64,000 nucleotides of DNA from Pseudohongiella sp. O18 (GTDB taxonomy: Bacteria; Pseudomonadota; Gammaproteobacteria; Pseudomonadales; Pseudohongiellaceae), in the NCBI RefSeq assembly GCF_021729085.1, contig NZ_JAJSAR010000001.1:1302001-1366000 (forward strand). Direction: 5' to 3'. Positions 1 through 11,142 of this stretch are shown here, in pieces (the stretch's first letter is position 1; the number at the start of each line of letters is the position of its first letter). The notes beneath the pieces were generated by a model, which made no database searches, was not told the origin of the DNA, and worked only from the letters and a program-made list of their open reading frames with translations. Both the position numbers and the translations under genes were made by a program.

Positions 1-1455
<1,455 letters not shown>

Positions 1456-1500
1456 GCAGGCGCTGAGCTGCAGCTGGCCGCATACTGATCGGCCGGTCAG

Positions 1501-1537
1501 AAAAAAAGGCGACCCCACATAGCGAGGTCGCCTTTTT
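1501..1537. terminator. Bidirectional Rho-independent terminator
   Basis: Perfect 12-bp stem (AAAAAGGCGACC, 1503-1514, with GGTCGCCTTTTT, 1526-1537) and an 11-base loop, with an A-tract before and a T-tract after. It ends icd on the plus strand and can also serve the convergent secreted-protein gene on the minus strand. Confidence 0.9.
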
Positions 1538-1635
1538 CACATCCATGTGACACATCCGTGTCAATTCATCCGTGTTTCAGTCTTCCCCTTGAGAACTGCT
1601 TTTAAATGTTCCCGTCAGGTGCACAGCTTTGCCTG

Positions 1636-2277
1636 TCAGGCCGTGCCGTCATCTGACATGTCATCGTCAGAGTCGTCCGATGAATCATCGGTGTCATCAT
1701 CATCAACGAAACCGTCGTCATCCGTATCCTGTTCATCATCGATAAAGCCATCGTTGTCATCGTCAATTTCCAGTGCCGTATCGGAAACTGTCAGTCCGCG
1801 AACGGCGACCAGACCCAGCATGCCGTTGTACCAGTCGCTGATATCAAGCGGATTGCCTTCCGGGACAGTAAGTACTACGCCCAGCTGATAGAGCCCCTCC
1901 GGCAGAAACTCAACATCAACAACGTCGATCTGGAACAGGTTGGCGGGCTCTGTATCGGCCACGTCACTGATGGAAACCGCCTGAAGAACAGCATCCGGAC
2001 CAAATATCATCAGATAGGCGTCGACCTCGCCGCTGCTGATCAGCTCGGCGCCACGCGGGAAGCGAACATCGATGTCCAGCAGGTCGCCTGTGTAAAAAAT
2101 CTGTCGGTTGGCCTGAATGATGGCCTTCACACCGTTAGAGGCGTTGCCATGACCCAGGTTTTTATTCTTCCCTGGTGCATTATCCGAATTACCCTGTGCA
2201 AACGCTGGTTGCAGTCCGGCAATACTAAGTGCAAACGCACAGACAAGCAGACTCAATGTTTTGTTCAGGTTTTTCAT
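1636..2277 (-). CDS. Secreted protein with Asp-rich, calcium-binding-like C-terminus
   Basis: 213 residues. An N-terminal Sec signal peptide (KTLSLLVCAFALSIAGLQPAFAQ) indicates export. The middle (about 50-165) looks like a beta-sandwich region of unknown function. The tail (about 170-213) is extremely acidic with thrombospondin-type-3-like units (DDDNDGFIDDEQDTDDDGFVDDDD), the usual signature of calcium-binding linkers in secreted proteins. GAGGA lies 8 bases before the ATG. It is convergent with icd. No specific function is recognised; two other secreted proteins in the window (22.4 and 25.4 kb) share the style of Asp-rich segments. Confidence 0.75.
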   Translation of the reverse strand: MKNLNKTLSLLVCAFALSIAGLQPAFAQGNSDNAPGKNKNLGHGNASNGVKAIIQANRQIFYTGDLLDIDVRFPRGAELISSGEVDAYLMIFGPDAVLQAVSISDVADTEPANLFQIDVVDVEFLPEGLYQLGVVLTVPEGNPLDISDWYNGMLGLVAVRGLTVSDTALEIDDDNDGFIDDEQDTDDDGFVDDDDTDDSSDDSDDDMSDDGTA

Positions 2278-2523
2278 GAGACGTATCCTCGTGTATTGAC
2301 ATGTAACAACATTGACGACTCAATCAGGGGGTTTATTCCTGATTGCTAAAATTTCCTGATATCCAATCGCAAAGTCAGACGCCTGGATCACTCTCGATGG
2401 GTATCGCAATTACGCGAGCAAGTAAAATTGCTAACGATTTACATTTGGTAGCGAGCCAGTGCCATTAGCCGTCAGCCAACGCCTGTGTTACTGTTCAAGA
2501 CCAACATCGGAGGAGCAAAGTCA

Positions 2524-2982
2524 ATGGAAATCAAGACGTTTGGTAATCTGATAGAGTGGACTCGTATCAAGCACGCCGAGCTTGCGAAATGCCTGACACA
2601 TGCCGCTGACAAACACCCCGACCAGCGCACGGCCATGTTATTGCACTATCTTGCATCCCAGGAGGCACGTCTGGACAGCATGGTGACGGTATTTCAGGAC
2701 AAGGCAGATCCCAAGGCGCTGGATATGTACGCCTACGACATGAACATGCACAATCCGATTACGACGCACATGGACATCGACGATCATTATGTGCGGATGA
2801 ACGCAGATGAAATCCGGGAAGAGGTGTTTGGATTTCATGACCAGATCGCCGAGCTGTTCCGCGCCATGATCGCCAAGGCAGAGATCCCGGAAGCTTCAGA
2901 TCTGCTGCGCGAGTTCCTGGATATGGAGGTCAATGAGTCGAAACTGCTTGTCCGGCAGACCGAGCGGATGGATGATATGTAG
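2524..2982 (+). CDS. Small helical protein of unknown function
   Basis: 152 residues, no signal peptide and no membrane segment. The sequence is almost wholly helical and rich in His, Met, Asp and Glu (for example MYAYDMNMHNPITTHMDIDDHYVRMN), which suggests a four-helix, ferritin- or hemerythrin-like bundle; that is inference from composition, not a family match. The start at 2524 is chosen over an upstream ATG at 2485 because GGAGGA lies at the right distance before it. It stands alone between the divergent secreted protein and a lectin-like gene. Confidence 0.7.
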   Translation: MEIKTFGNLIEWTRIKHAELAKCLTHAADKHPDQRTAMLLHYLASQEARLDSMVTVFQDKADPKALDMYAYDMNMHNPITTHMDIDDHYVRMNADEIREEVFGFHDQIAELFRAMIAKAEIPEASDLLREFLDMEVNESKLLVRQTERMDDM

Positions 2983-3036
2983 GCCCTGTTTTGAATCCCC
3001 TTACCACCACGCCACACTAATGAAAGGAGTTCCAAA

Positions 3037-3669
3037 ATGAAAAGAATCGCACCACTCCTGGCCGCCATCGCACTGACTGGCTTTTCTACAACTGCATTGC
3101 CGCAGGACAACAGTCTCAGCTTTTTTATTACCAGCGTCGGCAGTGGCGATGGGGCAAATCTGGGAGGACTGGAAGGCGCTGACGCACATTGTGCGGTGCT
3201 GGCCGAAGAGGCTGGCGTTACCGGCAAAACCTGGCGAGCCTATCTCAGTGCCCATGCCGCCAACGGTAATCCGGCTGTCAACGCACGTGACCGTATCGGT
3301 GATGGTCCCTGGTATAACGCCAATGGCGTTCAGGTAGCCTCCAGTGTTGATGACCTGCACAGCGAGAACAATCAGCTGAGCAAAGAAAACTCTGTCGACG
3401 AAAACGGCAATGTTGTAAACGGTCGCGGTGACACGCCCAACCGTCACGATATCCTCACGGGCAGCACCGAAGACGGCTACGCCACGGATGCAACCTGCAA
3501 TAACTGGACGTCTAACGGTGAAGGCAGTGCCCAGGTTGGCCATCATGATCGCACCGGTGGCGGCGCCAATCCGACATCCTGGAACAGTGCCCACGGCTCC
3601 CGCGGCTGCAGCCAGGAGAACCTGGTCGGCACCGGCGGCGATGGGCTGTTTTACTGTTTTGCGCTGTAA
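3037..3669 (+). CDS. Secreted lectin-like protein
   Basis: 210 residues with a Sec signal peptide (MKRIAPLLAAIALTGFSTTALPQ). The mature part begins SFFITSVGSGDGANLGGLEGADAHC, a pattern seen in a family of small secreted bacterial proteins often annotated as lectins with an endostatin/C-type-lectin-like fold; paired cysteines (ADAHC, ATCNNW, RGCSQ, FYCFAL) fit disulfides. AAAGGAG precedes the ATG. It is followed after 52 bases by a secreted serine hydrolase in the same direction and may be co-transcribed. The carbohydrate target, if any, cannot be told. Confidence 0.7.
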   Translation: MKRIAPLLAAIALTGFSTTALPQDNSLSFFITSVGSGDGANLGGLEGADAHCAVLAEEAGVTGKTWRAYLSAHAANGNPAVNARDRIGDGPWYNANGVQVASSVDDLHSENNQLSKENSVDENGNVVNGRGDTPNRHDILTGSTEDGYATDATCNNWTSNGEGSAQVGHHDRTGGGANPTSWNSAHGSRGCSQENLVGTGGDGLFYCFAL

Positions 3670-3721
3670 GGCTGTCCATTAACCGTCGCGGCCCCGGCAG
3701 GCGGCCAACAGGAGCAGGCTC

Positions 3722-5167
3722 ATGAAAACCTTGCATGGTACCGGCATGGCACTTTCCGCTGTGTTGATGTCCTTGTTGCTGCTGCCGCATGCTGTGGCCC
3801 AACAAAGCGAACAGTACGACTACTGGGCGCACCAGCGGGCCATGATCCAGCGTGGCCAGCAGGCCATCTTCATGTGCAATGGCCTGTTCACCAGCGAACG
3901 TACGCTGGAGCAGGTTTTTGCTGATGAGCTGGCATTTTTGCGCGAACCAATCGGGACCGCGTCCGGCGGCGATTACCAGATCGACTGGGAGCGTCGTGCT
4001 GTAGAAGTGGGCGCCGCTGATGGTGTGCCTGTCATGCGGGCGGCATTTCGGGACGGTATCGGCTGCATCATCCTTGCACCTGATCAGACGCTGGCCGATA
4101 TCGACACCCTGCCGCAATTGACGCTGCCGGCTCCGCCCGGTGATGCGGCTCAGATACCCTGGCCGGACGGTGACCTGATCGAATCAGAGGAGCTGCCCGA
4201 TAATATAAATGCCACTGCACTGCAGGCGGCTTCGGACTGGGCGTTCGACCGACCCACTGCCGAGCAGAACACCATCAGTCTGTTGGTCGTCTATGAGGGC
4301 CAGATAATACTCGAGCGTTATGCACCAGGTTTTGACATGAGCACTCGCACCAGAACCTGGTCCACTGCCAAGAGTATCGCCTCGACACTTATAGGCATGA
4401 CGGTTGATGAGGGACTGCTGGCGCTGGATGAGCTACTGGACCTGGAATGGTTACCAACAGTTGGTTCCGCCGACTCTGATCCTCGACAAAAAATTACACT
4501 GCGCCATGTTCTGAATATGAGCAGCGGTCTGGAAAGCGTTGACAACAACGGCATGGAATACGCTACCGGATCGGGCCTTTCCTACTGGGCCGGCGCCAGT
4601 TCAGTCCATGGCGCCCTGCAACGCGCCATGATCCGGGCGCCAGGCACTCACTGGGATTACGAAAACTACGACACATTGCTGGCTGTTTATGCCATGAAGC
4701 GGGCACTTGGCGATGAGCAGGTCTACGCGGAATTCCCACGACGGGCGCTGCTCGACCGGATCGGCATGCGCAATACACTGATCAGCACCGACCGCTTTGG
4801 CGACTTTGTGCTGAGCAGTCAGGTTTACACCAATGCCAGAGACCTGGCGCGCTTTGGCTTGCTCTACCTCAATGGCGGAATGTGGAATGATCAGCGGCTG
4901 ATTTCCGAGGAGTGGATTGCGTTTTCACGCACTCCTGCGCCGGCAACCCTGGGTCGTGGCAGTCAATACGGAGGTCAATGGTGGCTGGTGCCAGAAGGGC
5001 GCAATGATGTGCCAGCGGACGCTTACACCACCAATGGCAACCGTGGGCAGTATACGGTCGTGGTCCCATCACACGACCTGGTCATTGTGAGACGGGGCCT
5101 GGATTACGGCCGTCAGGGTTTCAATCCCTGGGATTTGACGCGCGAAGTCATAAAAGCCATCCAATAG
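3722..5167 (+). CDS. Secreted serine hydrolase, beta-lactamase/PBP-like family
   Basis: 481 residues with a signal peptide ending near AVAQQ. The C-terminal 300 residues are a class C beta-lactamase-like (PF00144) domain: the nucleophile motif STAK lies near residue 214, followed by LRHVLNMSSGL and a YEN motif (YxN) in HWDYENYDTL. An N-terminal 150-residue extension precedes it. Members include esterases, D-aminopeptidases and carboxypeptidases, so the substrate is open. AGGAG precedes the start. A second, unrelated-in-detail member of the same superfamily is at 13.6 kb. Confidence 0.88.
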   Translation: MKTLHGTGMALSAVLMSLLLLPHAVAQQSEQYDYWAHQRAMIQRGQQAIFMCNGLFTSERTLEQVFADELAFLREPIGTASGGDYQIDWERRAVEVGAADGVPVMRAAFRDGIGCIILAPDQTLADIDTLPQLTLPAPPGDAAQIPWPDGDLIESEELPDNINATALQAASDWAFDRPTAEQNTISLLVVYEGQIILERYAPGFDMSTRTRTWSTAKSIASTLIGMTVDEGLLALDELLDLEWLPTVGSADSDPRQKITLRHVLNMSSGLESVDNNGMEYATGSGLSYWAGASSVHGALQRAMIRAPGTHWDYENYDTLLAVYAMKRALGDEQVYAEFPRRALLDRIGMRNTLISTDRFGDFVLSSQVYTNARDLARFGLLYLNGGMWNDQRLISEEWIAFSRTPAPATLGRGSQYGGQWWLVPEGRNDVPADAYTTNGNRGQYTVVVPSHDLVIVRRGLDYGRQGFNPWDLTREVIKAIQ

Positions 5168-5257
5168 CTGACAGTCTGAACGAAAAGCATGGTCCAGGAC
5201 TGAGCTGTGCTGTCAGGCACTCAATCACAGGGCTAACTGCCCGGGAGGAGCTGAACC

Positions 5258-6052
5258 ATGTCCAAACGTCTTGCCGCCATTACCGGCGCCACTAGTGGTA
5301 TCGGCGCAGCTTATGCAGAGGCATTTGCACAAAAAGGATACGATCTGCTGCTTACCGGGCGACGTGAGCCGGAACTGCAGGGCCTGGCTGAGCGATTGCG
5401 TCACGACCATGGTGTGGAGGTGACCCTGCAGCTGGGTGATCTTTCAGACCCGCAGGACCGGCATGAGCTAGTGCAAACGATTGAGGCACTGCCTGACCTG
5501 GACGCTCTGGTCAATAACGCCGGTTACGCCGAAGACGGCAGGCTGGGAGAGGTGGCCTGGGATAAACACCAGGCACTGATTGATGTACACGTAGTGGCAA
5601 CCACTCAGCTGTCCCACGCAGCGCTACCTAATTTGCTCAAATCCAAAGGCATGCTTATCAATGTCGCTTCGGTGGCCAGCTGGATACCAACCGGGCAGAG
5701 CGTGCTTTACGGTCCCACCAAGGCTTATGTGCGCAGCTTTACCGAAAGCGTCGGTCTGGCCTATCGCCGTGATGGTCTGAAAGCCCTGGCGATATGTCCG
5801 GGGTTCACCATCACCGACTTTCACTCGCGAATGGGCATTGATCCCGACCGTTTCTACAAGAAGAAAGGATTCACCCGAGCGTGGACGGCCGACCAGGTGG
5901 TGGCACGATCATTCCAGGATATTGAACAAGGTAAACTGATCTCAATACAGGGCTGGAACTACCGGCTGCTCGTGTTTCTGATGCGGCATCTGCCAATGAG
6001 CTGGATGCTGGCTGCCCTTGGGCGTTCCGAGTCGGCCCGGTTCAGTAAATAA
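5258..6052 (+). CDS. Short-chain dehydrogenase/reductase (SDR)
   Basis: 264 residues, cytoplasmic NAD(P)-dependent oxidoreductase. Rossmann glycine motif TGATSGIG at the N-terminus, NNAG around residue 87, catalytic Ser in INVASVAS and YGPTK (YxxxK) near residue 150. The basic TGRRE after strand 2 favours NADP(H). A hydrophobic C-terminal stretch (RLLVFLMRHLPMSWMLAAL) could touch the membrane, as in some acyl or sterol reductases. GGAGGAG sits just before the ATG. It lies 90 bases after the serine hydrolase; substrate unknown. Confidence 0.92.
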   Translation: MSKRLAAITGATSGIGAAYAEAFAQKGYDLLLTGRREPELQGLAERLRHDHGVEVTLQLGDLSDPQDRHELVQTIEALPDLDALVNNAGYAEDGRLGEVAWDKHQALIDVHVVATTQLSHAALPNLLKSKGMLINVASVASWIPTGQSVLYGPTKAYVRSFTESVGLAYRRDGLKALAICPGFTITDFHSRMGIDPDRFYKKKGFTRAWTADQVVARSFQDIEQGKLISIQGWNYRLLVFLMRHLPMSWMLAALGRSESARFSK

Positions 6053-6474
6053 CGATATCACAGAGACGGGCAGAGAGCCTTCTGCCCTTCAGGTTGTGCA
6101 CATTGTTGTAGCATCTTGTGACAAAACCTGAGCTCAGGCGATTCGACTTGGTGCGCCGGCTGCAAATTTTTCCCTTGAAATGCATATAAGTTCATCATTC
6201 CGTCATAATGCGTAGTTTGCACTTTTGGTGCATACGTAGCTCGATAACGGTGCCAATTCTTGTCCCTTCAGCGCCGGGTATCACAACACTTTGCCGGTTT
6301 ATGCACTGAATTAGTGATTCGTAAAATTCATCGCGCCCCGTTTTGGATGCGCCAAATACCACCCTGCAAAACGTGCATGATTTTCGTGGTGGCACGAAAG
6401 ATGCTCCTATCCCTCTGACTGTTTCAACTACCCCAGATTTCGCTGGACTTGACCTAGTGTATGAGGATTCCGCT
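6053..6474. other. Intergenic leader of the TonB receptor operon
   Basis: About 420 bases without a convincing gene. An open frame runs into the receptor from 6343 but lacks a ribosome site there. The stretch presumably holds the receptor operon promoter; TTGAAA at 6175-6180 is a possible -35 but no well-spaced -10 is convincing. No terminator or riboswitch structure was recognised. Confidence 0.4.
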
Positions 6475-9400
6475 ATGCCCACCAAGAATGACAAAGCATC
6501 CGCAAGAGCCGCTACACCCTTTAAGGTAAAAATGCTGTCTGCAGCCATATCCGTATCCATGTTTCCCGTTGCGGCGCCCGTTGCGTTCGCCCAGGATGAG
6601 CCGCAGCTGGAAGAGGTTGTAGTAACGGGGTCGCGTATCACTCGATTTGAAGGCGATTATGTTGCACCAGTATTATCGCTGGGGGCCGAGCAAATGGAAC
6701 GCTCAGGCAAAGTCAACGTAGAAGATTTTGTCAGCGAAGTGGCTGCACTGGTAGGTTCTGAAGGCTCCTATGAAGGAGCTGACGAGGGTGGCGCGATGAC
6801 CGGTGTCAACGCCCTGAATATGCGAAACCTGGGTACCAACCGTACGCTTGTGCTGGTCAATGGCCGGCGCCATGTCAGTGCCATCGCCACAGGTGAGCCT
6901 CTGGTGGATACCAATACCATTCCGACAGCGCTGATTGAGCGCGTGGACGTGCTGACTGGCGGTGCCTCGGCGGTATACGGTGCTGATGCGGTCTCGGGTG
7001 CGGTCAACTTTGTCCTCAAGGATGACTTTGAAGGTTTTGACATGCGCACCCAGGGCAGCATGTCAGATCGTGGTGACTCAGAGGACTACTACGCATCATT
7101 TGTCTGGGGCAGTAACTTTCATGAGGGGCGTGGCAATATAACTGGCAGCTACGAGTTCCGCAGGCAGGAGAAGCTGGAAATATTCGAGCGCGACTTTGGT
7201 CTGGAGAACCGCCAGTACCTGGTAAATAACCCGGCAGAATTCCGCAAAACCGACGATCCCAATGTGCCGGACCGCATTGTAGCCGGACAGCGCCATTACA
7301 TCTTTACATCACCCGCTGGTCGTTATGACATCATGGGAACCGACGCGACTACGGGAGAGGAGATTGGCTTTGGCGACCTGACCCTTAACTCGCAGGGCAA
7401 CCCCTATCGACTGGGTACTCCTGTTTCCGGCGCACACTATATCGGTGAAGGCGGTGATGGTACGCCCACAGCATATTTCACCAACCAGTTTCTGCCGGAA
7501 ACGGAAGTGCATTCGGTCAACGCGCTTGGTCGCTATGATCTGACGCAGGAGATGACAGCGTTTACCGAACTCAAGTACGTAAAAACAGATGCTGTCAGTC
7601 CCAGAAACTCTTCGTTTACCTCGGCGCTTGAGCTGACACTGGATAACCCATTCCTGTCAGACAGCTTCCGTGAGGTGCTGGCTGGCGTCAACGACCCAAC
7701 CATCAGCCTTGCGCGTGACGACCTGGAGATGCGTTCCGTCGATGACAATACGCGCGAAACATTCCGTGCGGTCGTAGGCCTGCGCGGGGATCTGACTGAC
7801 TGGCTGAACTATGAAGTATCTGCTAATTACGGACGAACAGACGTCCGGGCAAGCATTTCCAACATGCGCCGTGAGGACCGTTACTTCGCTGCTATTGATG
7901 CCGTTGTCGATCCGGCCACCGGCCAACCGACCTGCCGATCGAATCTGGATCCAGGCGCCGTGCCCCCGAATGACGATGTGGTGTCTTCGTGGAAGCCCAC
8001 TGCCTGGGGTGTTCCCGCCAATATGACGTTCACCCCAGGGGCCAACAGCGGCTGTGTTCCATTCAATCCATTCATAGATGGTACACCTGGGTATTTTGCG
8101 TCGGGCAATCTACCTGACTCTGCGCCCAACGCCGCGGCAATTGATTTCATCACTGGTAATGGTGTTCCACTTGTGAACCGCGGCAAGATTACACAGACAG
8201 TAATGAATGGTTTTGTCGCGGGCAACACTGGTGGTCTTGGACTTGAGTTGCCAGCTGGGCCGGTCGATTTTGTGTTTGGTGGTGAATACCGCGAAGAGAA
8301 GATCGTCAATGACATTAACGACATCAGCAGTAACATCAACGCCCTGACACAGCTAAATTTTGAGCTGGACAGCAAGTCGTCTTACGACGTCAGTGAATTG
8401 TTTACGGAAGTATCGGTACCTGTGTTCGACGATCTTGGACCGTTACTGCAGGCGCTGCGACTGGATGGCGCCTATCGTTTCTCGGATTATTCAACCATCG
8501 GCCAGACCAGCGCGTTCAGTGTGGGTATGAACTGGACGTTAAATGACAATTTCATTGTTCGCGGCTCTCACGGTCAGTCGGTGCGCTCGCCCAACCTTGA
8601 GGAGCTGTTCTCACCGGACAACGAAGCCTCATTCCGTCCGGATGACGTGTGCGAACAGACCAACCTTGGCATTCAGACACCCACCACTGTTGCCAACTGC
8701 GCGGCGGTCCTGAGTGCGCTTGGTGTTGACCCGGCGACCTTCATCAACGCCTACCCGGTTGGCCGGCCAGGCGTAATCGGTGGTAACCCAGACCTGATGG
8801 AGGAGACCGCTGATACTGATACCATAGGTCTGGTATTTACGCCGACCTTCCTGCCTGACTTTGTTGCGACGCTGGATTACTGGAAGATATCCCTGGATCA
8901 GGGCATCCTTTATCCCAGCGATGACGAGATTGTTGAGCAGTGCTACAGCGCCGCAACACTGGATAACCCTTTCTGCTCTCTGTTCACCCGGGTCTCACAG
9001 GGTATCGAGGGTGTCGTCGGTGTGGTTGACGCACTGGAACAGCGCCCCGTCAACGTGAGTCAGATTCAAACCTCAGGTTATGACTTCAGTCTCTCGTATC
9101 GCACTGAACTCGGCTTTGACGCCGGATCGCTTTCGCTTTCCTTTGCGGGCACCAAGCTTGAAGAACTGTTGACGCAGCCGACTGTTGCGCCACGACTGGT
9201 CGACGAAGTTGGGCAGGTGTCGACACTGCTGGGTGGCCAGGCCCCGGAATGGGTATTCAACCTGGATGCCGTCTGGGAGCGTGGGCCAATCTCACTGGCC
9301 TACGGTGCTCACTACCAGAGTGGTCTGGATCGCTACACGGCTGAAGAAATCCAGCGCTCACCGGATATCTCTGAACTGCTGGGTACCAAGAACCTGTTTG

Positions 9401-9585
9401 TCCACGATATCCAGGCGGACTACCGCTTCAGCGAAGGGCTGCGCGCCTACGCTGGTGTCAATAACCTAAGCGATCGCATGCCCGATGTCACATACCTGAA
9501 TGTGCCAGTTGGTGCCCGTGGTCGTGTTGTATATTTAGGCCTGAACGTCAGCTTTGAAAGTCTGTCGGGATTCGGCTTCCTGTAA
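6475..9585 (+). CDS. TonB-dependent outer-membrane receptor
   Basis: 1036 residues from the ATG at 6475, chosen because GAGGA (6463-6467) lies 7 bases upstream and a signal peptide follows (AAISVSMFPVAAPVAFAQ). The mature N-terminus carries a TonB-box-like PQLEEVVVTGSRI, then a plug domain (TLVLVNGRRHV, ERVDVLTGGASAVYGADAVSGAVNFVLK) and a 22-strand barrel region with typical VRGSHGQSVRSPNLEELF. It imports a scarce substrate across the outer membrane using TonB energy. The stop overlaps the start of the next gene by one base (TAATG), so it is coupled to a TPR-sulfotransferase. Substrate unknown. Confidence 0.95.
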   Translation: MPTKNDKASARAATPFKVKMLSAAISVSMFPVAAPVAFAQDEPQLEEVVVTGSRITRFEGDYVAPVLSLGAEQMERSGKVNVEDFVSEVAALVGSEGSYEGADEGGAMTGVNALNMRNLGTNRTLVLVNGRRHVSAIATGEPLVDTNTIPTALIERVDVLTGGASAVYGADAVSGAVNFVLKDDFEGFDMRTQGSMSDRGDSEDYYASFVWGSNFHEGRGNITGSYEFRRQEKLEIFERDFGLENRQYLVNNPAEFRKTDDPNVPDRIVAGQRHYIFTSPAGRYDIMGTDATTGEEIGFGDLTLNSQGNPYRLGTPVSGAHYIGEGGDGTPTAYFTNQFLPETEVHSVNALGRYDLTQEMTAFTELKYVKTDAVSPRNSSFTSALELTLDNPFLSDSFREVLAGVNDPTISLARDDLEMRSVDDNTRETFRAVVGLRGDLTDWLNYEVSANYGRTDVRASISNMRREDRYFAAIDAVVDPATGQPTCRSNLDPGAVPPNDDVVSSWKPTAWGVPANMTFTPGANSGCVPFNPFIDGTPGYFASGNLPDSAPNAAAIDFITGNGVPLVNRGKITQTVMNGFVAGNTGGLGLELPAGPVDFVFGGEYREEKIVNDINDISSNINALTQLNFELDSKSSYDVSELFTEVSVPVFDDLGPLLQALRLDGAYRFSDYSTIGQTSAFSVGMNWTLNDNFIVRGSHGQSVRSPNLEELFSPDNEASFRPDDVCEQTNLGIQTPTTVANCAAVLSALGVDPATFINAYPVGRPGVIGGNPDLMEETADTDTIGLVFTPTFLPDFVATLDYWKISLDQGILYPSDDEIVEQCYSAATLDNPFCSLFTRVSQGIEGVVGVVDALEQRPVNVSQIQTSGYDFSLSYRTELGFDAGSLSLSFAGTKLEELLTQPTVAPRLVDEVGQVSTLLGGQAPEWVFNLDAVWERGPISLAYGAHYQSGLDRYTAEEIQRSPDISELLGTKNLFVHDIQADYRFSEGLRAYAGVNNLSDRMPDVTYLNVPVGARGRVVYLGLNVSFESLSGFGFL

Positions 9586-11096
9586 TGGAGTTGGCGCAGT
9601 TGCCTCAGCAAGGCGCCTCACAGGCATGGACGCCTGCCTGCTCCCGGGCTGCACGCTCGCGGAACTGGCCACTCATGCAACAGATTGCGAGTGCCTGGAC
9701 ACGCGCCGAACCTGATTCGGTGCAGGCCTGGCAGTCGCTTTCGCATGCCTGCTTTGAACAGAAATTTTTTACCGAGTCGCTGGATGCATTCGATGTGGTT
9801 TTATCGCTGGACCCGGACAACTTCCGGCATCACGTCAGCGCGGCGCGGATTGCTACAGCTGCAGAGCGTTATGAGCGGGCCCAGCGTCACCTGACCCTGG
9901 CTGGCCGCATGCAGCCTAGCGCCAGTGAAGTACTGCTGGCATCGTGCCGACTTAACTACCTGACCGGTAATCTGCAACAGGCAGAACAGGATTGCCGACA
10001 GGCGCTGGCTGCCAGTCCGACGCTGGTGCCTGCCTACATCACGCTTGGACAACTGTGTCAGGGGCGTCTGCGACGGGAAGAAGTCGCGGCCATTCAGCGG
10101 CTGCTTGCGCAGACCTGGCTGCATCCGGAGTATCGCGCCGCGCTGCTGTTTACGCTGGGCGAGGCATTGGATCATGTTGGTGAATACGGTGCCGCGTTCT
10201 CTGCCTGGCAACAGGCAAATCGCGTCAACATGCAGTTGAGCCAGCAGGAAGGGATTGCCTATCAGCGCGACGAACAGGAGCAGGAGCTGGACATACTAAT
10301 ATCCCTGTTCCCGCCTGGCACTGGCAGTTCAGTCAGTCATAAAAAGGCTGCAGGCACGGAGTCACCGCAACCGATATTTGTGCTGGGTATGCCGCGCTCA
10401 GGCACCACGCTGGTTGAATCCATACTGGCCTCGCATTCGACGGTGCATGGTGGCGGTGAACTGCCGATGCTGCCAGAGATTCACGATGAATTGATTGCCA
10501 TGGCGCGCCGCATCGGCATCGAGGAGACCCGCAATGTGATGCAGCGCAAACTGGCGCGCTGGCGCGAGGCATATCTGGCTGCATTGCCAACACCAGCTGA
10601 AGGTGACGCGGGTGAGAAGCCCGGGTGGATCGTCGACAAGCAACCGTTGAACTTCCGCTCAATTGGTCTGATACGCCTGCTGTTTCCCGACTCCCCTGTC
10701 ATCGCTACTGAGCGTGATGCGCTGGAGATCGGCTTGTCGATATACCGCCACGATTTCTCCAAGAACTGGCCCTGCGCCCATCGACTGGAGGATATCGGCC
10801 ATTACCTGGGGCTTCACCGGCGACTGATGGCGCACTGGTATGCCCTGGCACCCAATCACATTCATCGACTTGAACATGCCGACATGATAAAAGATTCATC
10901 AGCGGAGATTCGAAACCTGCTGGCATTTGCTGGATTGTCCGAAGAGCCGGCCTGTTATGAGCCACATAAAACACAGCGTGCGGTGAGTACCTTCAGCGCC
11001 GTTCAAGTGAGACAGCCAGTCTCGGCCGCCTTCAGCGGACGTGCCAGGCATTATGTATCGTACCTGGAACCTTTGAAGAAGAATCTTCCTGCATGA
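9585..11096 (+). CDS. TPR-repeat sulfotransferase family protein
   Basis: 503 residues. The first half holds tetratricopeptide-like helical repeats (for example AWQSLSHACFEQKFFTESLDAFDVVLSLDPDN). The second half starts with the PAPS-binding loop FVLGMPRSGTTLVESILASH near residue 263 and the later 3-prime-phosphate region (IATERDALEIGLSIYRHDF), typical of sulfotransferase family 3 proteins. It should transfer sulfate from PAPS, though many TPR members have no known acceptor. It begins inside the stop codon of the TonB receptor (TAATG) and is followed by a 2OG-Fe(II)-oxygenase-like gene, a recurrent trio in marine proteobacteria (family knowledge). Confidence 0.9.
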   Translation: MELAQLPQQGASQAWTPACSRAARSRNWPLMQQIASAWTRAEPDSVQAWQSLSHACFEQKFFTESLDAFDVVLSLDPDNFRHHVSAARIATAAERYERAQRHLTLAGRMQPSASEVLLASCRLNYLTGNLQQAEQDCRQALAASPTLVPAYITLGQLCQGRLRREEVAAIQRLLAQTWLHPEYRAALLFTLGEALDHVGEYGAAFSAWQQANRVNMQLSQQEGIAYQRDEQEQELDILISLFPPGTGSSVSHKKAAGTESPQPIFVLGMPRSGTTLVESILASHSTVHGGGELPMLPEIHDELIAMARRIGIEETRNVMQRKLARWREAYLAALPTPAEGDAGEKPGWIVDKQPLNFRSIGLIRLLFPDSPVIATERDALEIGLSIYRHDFSKNWPCAHRLEDIGHYLGLHRRLMAHWYALAPNHIHRLEHADMIKDSSAEIRNLLAFAGLSEEPACYEPHKTQRAVSTFSAVQVRQPVSAAFSGRARHYVSYLEPLKKNLPA

Positions 11097-11142
11097 TCGT
11101 TTCGATGTAATTTGCTGGTCTGTTACACCCGCCAGGAGCACC